The notes under the pieces were generated by a model. The model was not told the origin of the DNA. It saw only the letters and a program-made list of their open reading frames with translations, and did not search any database. Position numbers and translations under genes: made by a program. A stretch of 64,000 nucleotides of DNA, taken from positions 5,952,001 through 6,016,000 of the forward strand of contig JAFFJZ010000010.1 in NCBI GenBank assembly GCA_018340375.1, written 5' to 3'. Positions 58,631 through 64,000 of this stretch are shown one piece after another. The number at the start of each line of letters is the position of its first letter. The stretch's first letter is position 1. This stretch comes from Gonatopus flavifemur (taxonomy: Eukaryota > Arthropoda > Insecta > Hymenoptera > Dryinidae).

Positions 58631-60024
58631 CGGATCACAGGTGATTCACAGATGACTTCTACGATTTCATTAATTAGAGACCATGACTCATGCCACTGAA
58701 CGAGAACGTCTGTGCGTTCTTCCTTACGACCTCGTCATTTGCTACCATTCGAACACCCATGCAAGTGTTGCGAAGTGTACAGCGGTTATATAATCATCTC
58801 ATTTCCTCGTTCGATTTCAAAGGAGAATGAGAGTCCAGGGAATTAGTGTTGTATGGAATTATCCATTAACATGGAAATTGAAATGATTCTGGACTACTGA
58901 ATATTATGCAAGAGGAAAAAAAGAACACTTGAGCGCGGAGCAGATGAGGCATAGGGATGTAAGCAGTTGAACCGGAATGAAGTGACGAAACAATCATCAT
59001 AAATCATAACAACGATTATCGATACCAAAAAAACCCAACAAAAAAACCAACCACAACGAATTTCCTAGAATATTCATCGCGGATGTTTTTTATTTCAATG
59101 AAATTAGGATTACAAAATTCTGATACTTATCGATCATTTGATGTTTCAAATTCTTCTTTTATTTGATTCAATTCTGGAATGTAAACAATGAATGACTTGG
59201 TTGATTTTCTATTTCAAAACATCTTAGAAAGACCATTAGGAATTTGATGTTGAGAACTGGAATCCTTTATAGCTCTCAAATGACACACAGGTCAACAGAC
59301 CCCGGTACGTAAATATGTTTCTGTAATGGAACTAATCGTCCACTCAGAAAAGATATCGCATCTCGAAGAAGAAGGAACAAGAGAGACCCTACACGAGCCG
59401 AGCAACTGGTAATGTTCACGTTGAGTGAAGTTCACACACATACACGAATCCACACACATACGTGAACAGATACATGTCCCCAGTGCGACAATGAAACGCA
59501 CATGTCAGTGAGTTGCTGACTGCTGAGTTGTCGAGAGTACACCGATAAATGTCGTAATGTCTCAAGATCAACACCACATTTGGACGTTGCCATTATTCGT
59601 AATTAACTGTGACGGTTAGACATATTCGCTGGGGATTTATTTACTAATTACTCTAATTAATTCATCTATACACAACGCGGAGGATATACTCTGCGGTATC
59701 CGAGCATCAATACGATTGCACAATTTAGTTCTTCTTTCTATTCGAGAGGAAATAAAAAGACATTCTTGAAGTCGAGTGCTCGTTGGATAGCAGAAAAGAC
59801 TTTATCCTTTCGTTTCTTTGAGATCTGATGATATATTAATGTACGAGGAAGAAGCTATGTCTTTTCAGAAACTTTATTCAGAGGAAGTATCTCAAAACTC
59901 GATAGCAATTATCTGGAAAGAATCAGGAGTATCGATTTTTCTGGATGATTGTTGAGGAATTCAAATTTCGATTCTTCTGTTGTGAGATGCTTTTTCAAAT
60001 ATCATGGGAATTCCAATGTGGGAA
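58631..60024. other. No recognised gene
   Basis: AT-rich DNA with homeodomain-like TAATTA/TAATTAA words at about 59,600-59,660. No gene motif. Confidence 0.35.
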
Positions 60025-60520
60025 GGATAACTTATTTTCATCCTCAATAACAGTTTATCTGATAAGATAGAACTAGCCCTGTTTTAGCTGACAGTAAGTA
60101 AATCATTCTAGTAATTTTCTAGGCCTTGCGAGGGACTTGTAATCGCCTAGAGAATGACTAGAGTGATTTCTACTAGGGAGAAACAAATGCCGATACAATC
60201 GAAAAGAGTGAATTTCAGTCATGTTACCGTATTATATGATCTCCGGAAGTACCCGCAATCTCTGGGGAATTCGATCATTTTGATGCAGCCGTGTAGACAG
60301 CAACCCGACGGACTCGCGGATTCACAATCCTCAGTAAGCATCACTTAAAAACCCTGTTTGAAAGATGTACGGAATACTCATGTATGACATTCATAGGGTA
60401 CTACACTGTAGAAAGTGGAACTCATTTTCAACCTCAATAGAAGCTCATCTTAAGATTCAGCCAAAACTAGCTCTGTTTTAACTGAAAGTGAGCACTGGAA
60501 ACAAATGCCAACAGAATGGG
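60025..60520 (+). repeat. Direct repeat pair with ACTAGCYCTGTTTTARCTGA
   Basis: 60025-60098 plus 60181-60195 aligns with 60410-60505 (AACTAGCCCTGTTTTAGCTG against AACTAGCTCTGTTTTAACTG, then GAAACAAATGCC). The first copy is interrupted by the small element 60099-60178. Confidence 0.6.
60099..60178. mobile_element. CCC/2-bp element fragment, left terminus lost
   Basis: Read back from 60178, the right end is CCCTAGTAGAAATCACTCTA, a perfect class terminus. The left side joins at TAAATCATTCTAG, which matches that arm from its 12th base, so the first bases are lost or altered. AG lies on both sides (60097-60098, 60179-60180). It interrupts the repeat copy described at 60025. Confidence 0.5.
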
Positions 60521-60589
60521 AACAATGAATTCCAATCAAATTTGCAGCCAAGATGCAGCCACGTTCAGTTTTCGTTACAGTTTCACCTA

Positions 60590-60903
60590 TTTCGCTCGAT
60601 TTTATGGAAATCTCATCCGAAACCTACCCGAGTAGAAACCAGATCTAGAAAGCGTTATTTCAAATCAGGCCATGATATGGAATGTAACGCACCGTTGTAC
60701 TAAAGCCAGATGTAACGAACTATGGCAAGGCATGCCAAATTACAAATCTATCAGGATCAGGTCTGGTTGATCCTAATCAGGCGTGCCAAATCAAGGCCTC
60801 ACCAGGACCAGATCGAGTGTGCCCGTGTTGAACATGAGGTTGGCCACACAGTTTTTCCCCTCCTCAGCTCGATTTTATAGAAATCTCACCCGAACCCTAT
60901 TGT
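60590..60903 (+). repeat. Direct repeats of GCTCGATTTTAT flanking GATCAGG words
   Basis: GCTCGATTTTATGGAAATCT at 60592 recurs as GCTCGATTTTATAGAAATCT near 60,866. Between them lies a segment with ATCAGGCGTGCCAAATC, related to 27345-27445. Confidence 0.55.
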
Positions 60904-60904
60904 A

Positions 60905-61229
60905 CCTTTTCGTTACAACCCTATTTGGATTCTATTAGGGAAAACAGATGGGTCCCGTGTAAGAGTCTCATAAGATTTTCCTCATTCACAGTTTCCGGAT
61001 TTTAACCTGATCAGGACCTTATTATACTATAAATATGGAATGCCTGATCAAATTTCCACTAGGGTACCGTACCCCTCCGTTACAACCCTATTTGAATCCT
61101 ATTAGGAAAATTAGATGGGTCCCTTCTAAAGGCTTCATAAGATTTTCCTTATTCACGGTTTCCGGATTCTAACCTGATCAGGACCTTATCAGAAATAGGA
61201 AATGCCTGATCAAATTCCTACTAAGAACA
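60905..61229 (+). repeat. Two tandem units of about 163 bp
   Basis: Units about 60,905-61,066 and 61,067-61,229 share GTTACAACCCTATTTG, AGATGGGTCCC, TCATAAGATTTTCCT, CACRGTTTCCGGATT, CCTGATCAGGACCTTAT and GCCTGATCAAATT in the same order. The unit ends TTCCACTAGGG resemble an inverted class terminus. A class element from 60627 (CCCGAGTAGAAACC, flank TA) to 61064 (flank TA) is possible. Confidence 0.75.
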
Positions 61230-62664
61230 GTGTTGAACCCTATCCAAAATATATTCTCTCTTCATCAGTACCTCAATTTCGAAACACCATTCAACTGCAT
61301 GACAACAACATTGCTCCTTTTTTACAGACTGTTTAAGAAACTTCGACCAAAATTCTGAAAATTCAGAACAGAGTGACTGTAAAAAATTAGTCACATTTTC
61401 TGAATTCTCAGGAGGAGTTTTTTACAGTGAAGTTTCTAGGGCACCTTTCCCCGGATAGAATGGAACGTTTGCCTTGGGAAGAAGTCCCTCGAACAACACC
61501 TTCCACCACCACCACCAACGTTTTCCCCTTGAAAGAACAATAATTTTGTCTCCGGAATTATAGACGGGGAAGAAAAGCCCTCTCACTCGGATTAAAATCT
61601 TTTTTAAAGGTATTGTCAGCAATTGCCATGACAAAAACCGGTCAGAACTTTGCAGGAATCTTGTGATGGGCTCTGACGGGGGTATTTTTAGAAGGAGCTG
61701 CATCCACAAACATAAAGGTAGGTGCTTTTTCCATGTATGAACTCATCACTCGTTTTCGCTTGTTACTGGTAAGTGAACGTTTATTCATGTAGGTCCATGG
61801 TTTCCGTTCCTGTGCCTGGTGGAAAAAAAATAAAAATCTTCCAAGAAATCTGAAAAAATGTGAAAATCTATGGGATTTTTGTAAACTCTAAGAAGCTTTG
61901 AAAATCTCTGAAAAATCCTGGAAAACTCTTGCTCATCGGACACGTTTTTTCACTGCAAATTTGTCTAAATATCTAAAAATATATCCCAAAAACTCTGAAT
62001 TTGTCTGAAATACAGTGAAACTTTTTGAAATCTTCTGAAGACCTTTGAAATTTTCAGAGATTTTTAGAAGAATTTTTCCCCTTGGGTTGAGGAGAAGCAG
62101 GGCAAAGCATTGAGAGCTGATTTATCAGACAGCAGTGAGATATCTTGAAAATATTTGGCAAAAATTTCATTCATCAAACGGAATTGAAAATTTCTCATAC
62201 CCTTTCATTGAAAAATAATTGTCTTCATAAGAATATTTGGGAAAATTGATGAAGATTTAGGATAGTGAGAAAAAATTGCTAATAGTGATAGAATTCTCAA
62301 AGTGATAAATGAGAATACAAACAATAGAAAACAATATGAACTTTTCAGAAGTTGGGCATGAAATTTTACCAAATAATTGACGAAATTTCGAAATTTTGTC
62401 ATCCAATTTGTAAAAAGTCATGTGCGACTAACACAGTTTCGAAATCGTATTATTCACTGTTTATAATTTCATGCGCGACTTCTGGGAAGTTCATATTTTT
62501 TTCTATTTTTTTGTGACGTATTGATAAATTCTCATTCTTTTTCAAATAAAATTCAACAACAATGTGAACTGTTTTATCTTTCTTACGAAATTGAGAAATA
62601 CTCTCAGATTTCAACAAATATTCTCAGATTTTTAAAAAATATTCTCCAATTTCTTCGTGTGAGG
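61230..62664. other. No recognised gene
   Basis: AT-rich DNA; 61,820-62,070 repeats TCTGAAA/TTTGAAA-type words. No coding motif. Confidence 0.4.
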
Positions 62665-62806
62665 TCACTGATCCCGAATTCATTGTGAAAATCTAAAAAT
62701 TCAAAATGGTGGGTCAAATATGGCGACGGAAAGTCCGAAAATTCATTGAATTAAATGAACCGATCAAATTTTCCAAATATGCAAGTACACTGAGCCTTTT
62801 GGAATT
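62665..62806. repeat. Diverged copy of the 35365-35480 repeat
   Basis: GAGGTCACTGAT, AAATTCAAAATGG and CAAATATGGCGAC occur in the same order and spacing as at 35,368-35,430. Confidence 0.55.
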
Positions 62807-63313
62807 GTGTATTCTGCAGCCGAAATGCAATAATTTCCCGTTTGGAAAAAATTTTTTGAAGGCTTTGTAGTTTTTGAGCTTGATAGCATTTTTAGATTTT
62901 TTTCTCAAATCCAAATAACTCAACAGCATTGTGTTCTACATTCCTTGACCCTAAAATCATTCTCCAAGTTGGAAAACGCCGGATCTCTGGAAAAAAATTC
63001 AATGATCCTATCATTCTTTGTTTCGGAGTAACAGCGATTTGAAATTTTTTGGCTTTTATCCAATCATCAGAATTCAGCAATTTTCATTTACTATAGCTCC
63101 GAAACAAAGAATGGTAGGATAATTGAATTTTTTTCCAGAGATCCAGCGTTTTCCAATTTAGAGAATGATGTTAGGGTCAAGAAATGTAGAACACAATGCT
63201 CTCAAGTTATTTGAATTTGAAAGAAAATCTAAAAATATTCATAGGTTGAGAACTGAGCCCCCAAAAAATTTTTTCCAAACGGGAAATTATTGCATTTTGG
63301 ATGCAGAATACAC
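62807..63313. repeat. Long inverted repeat, about 230-bp arms
   Basis: GTGTATTCTGCAG..GAAATGCAATAATTTCCCG (62807-62850) is answered inverted at 63270-63313, and TCCGAAACAAAGAATGRTAGG and TTGAATTTTTTTCCAGAGATC occur on both arms around a centre at about 63,065. No TSD established. Confidence 0.75.
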
Positions 63314-63487
63314 CACAGAAATCCAAATGATGAATTCTAAAACACCCAGTATATGGTATACTGAAATTTAATGGCATATTGATTTATTGAGTGAAAAATA
63401 ATGAGAATGGAATGATTGGATGTGATTTTCAAACTTCTGAATTTGGAAATTTGGTTTTTGAGGAACGAGTTGTGTAATATGCCTTAA

Positions 63488-63705
63488 CCCTAGAACGGGC
63501 ACGTGAAAAACACAGGAAATTTCAAATGGCTGTAACTCATTTGAAACTAAACGGATTTCGACTCACTAAGGGTGGTTTTTGTTCGTTAGGATGTATACTT
63601 TGAAAATATTTGGGTGACAAACTACAGAAATAAAGCGAGGCTCAGATGCTGGGGTAGAAAAAAATATCCTGAGGTCCTAAAAGACCCGACATGCCCGTTC
63701 TAGGG
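63488..63705. mobile_element. piggyBac-type MITE, TTAA TSD
   Basis: The perfect ends CCCTAGAACGGGCA at 63488 and read back from 63705 are flanked by TTAA at 63484-63487 and 63706-63709. CCCTAGAA next to TTAA is the known start of piggyBac TIRs. 218 bp, non-coding. The paralogous repeat at 34.4 kb lacks it. Confidence 0.92.
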
Positions 63706-63720
63706 TTAAATATAACACTT

Positions 63721-63889
63721 TCCTGCTCAAACTGCTATTCGATTTTGATACGTTTCCATATCTTTCCATACTTTTGAACGCGGTTTCTTCCCTAATTTGT
63801 AATTCCCGGATCGAAACGTATTGAAATTGAACCTGTTTGCATACGTTTCCATACGTTCGGATGCGGTTTCTTCCCACGTTCTAGCAGAA
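63721..63889. mobile_element. CGTTTCCATAC-word CCC/2-bp element, TSD TT
   Basis: The ends are TCCTGCTCAAACTGC (63721) and TTCTGCTAGAACGTG (from 63889). TT at 63719-63720 is repeated at 63890-63891. The interior repeats CGTTTCCATACGTT and GCGGTTTCTTCCC in direct order. The repeat copy at 34,386-34,571 lacks it. Confidence 0.7.
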
Positions 63890-64000
63890 TTCACTTATTG
63901 TGGGTTGTACATGGATATCTCACCTACAAAATGATCCCAAAAACTCCTGGGTACTTTAGACAATCCCTCACCAAATCGTACAGAGTTAATCAAACCAGGT

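Larger units (their letters stand above)
63361..63932 (+). repeat. Dispersed repeat, copy 2 (with two insertions)
   Basis: Outside the two insertions (63488-63705 and 63721-63889) it aligns with 34386-34571: TTTATTGAGT, ATGATTGGATGTGATTTT, then TTCACTTATTG and TCTCACCTACA. Confidence 0.7.

Overview
This 64 kb window looks like AT-rich arthropod nuclear DNA, most likely insect. The evidence is mariner transposase relics, a tRNA-derived SINE, hAT and TTAA-type (piggyBac-like) non-autonomous elements, microsatellites, and no bacterial-style gene packing. I see no complete host protein-coding gene, rRNA, tRNA or CRISPR array. The only well-supported coding traces are three broken mariner transposases. 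Weaker ones are a possible FEN1 C-terminal fragment and a possible exon.

The dominant content is nested transposable elements. About twenty elements, many of them unrelated inside, share an architecture that I did not find as one named family. (1) Their terminal inverted repeats (TIRs) follow 5'-C(C/A)CNNN(Y)A(G/A)NA with no gap needed at the first 11 positions. (2) They carry an exact 2-bp target-site duplication (TSD): AA, TT, TA, CA, TG, once CC, so nearly always TA or one change from it. (3) Many interiors consist of one short, often palindromic word repeated with variation, for example TGGATATC, CAAGCTTGG, AACGTTG, GAAATATTTC, or GCTG...CAGC. I call these 'CCC/2-bp elements' below. Several insertions can be proved from the window itself by restoring a mariner reading frame or by comparison with a paralogous empty site.

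Layout. 0-2.9 kb: a mariner split by nested CCC/2-bp elements. 2.9-9 kb: no recognised gene. 9.1 kb: possible FEN1 remnant. 9.8-10.6 kb: CCC/2-bp element within another. 11.0-12.85 kb: mariner carrying a SINE carrying a hAT MITE. 15.2-17.3 kb: three more CCC/2-bp elements. 20.6-23.4 kb: a TTAA-flanked element with about 450-bp inverted arms, holding a hAT element, holding a CCC/2-bp element. 27.3-30.6 kb: a cluster of CCC/2-bp elements. 33-40 kb: word-repeat elements, including a 2.65 kb element with two others inside. 43.4-44.8 kb: two more, one with a tRNA-like insert. 45.36-46.63 kb: the best-preserved mariner. 47.5-60 kb: mostly unrecognised DNA, richer in CpG and microsatellites, possibly intronic or regulatory. 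60-64 kb: repeats, a piggyBac-type MITE and a final CCC/2-bp element.

No transposase here has TIRs matching the CCC/2-bp class, so its mobilising enzyme is unknown. All boundaries were read by eye; no database or alignment tool was used.
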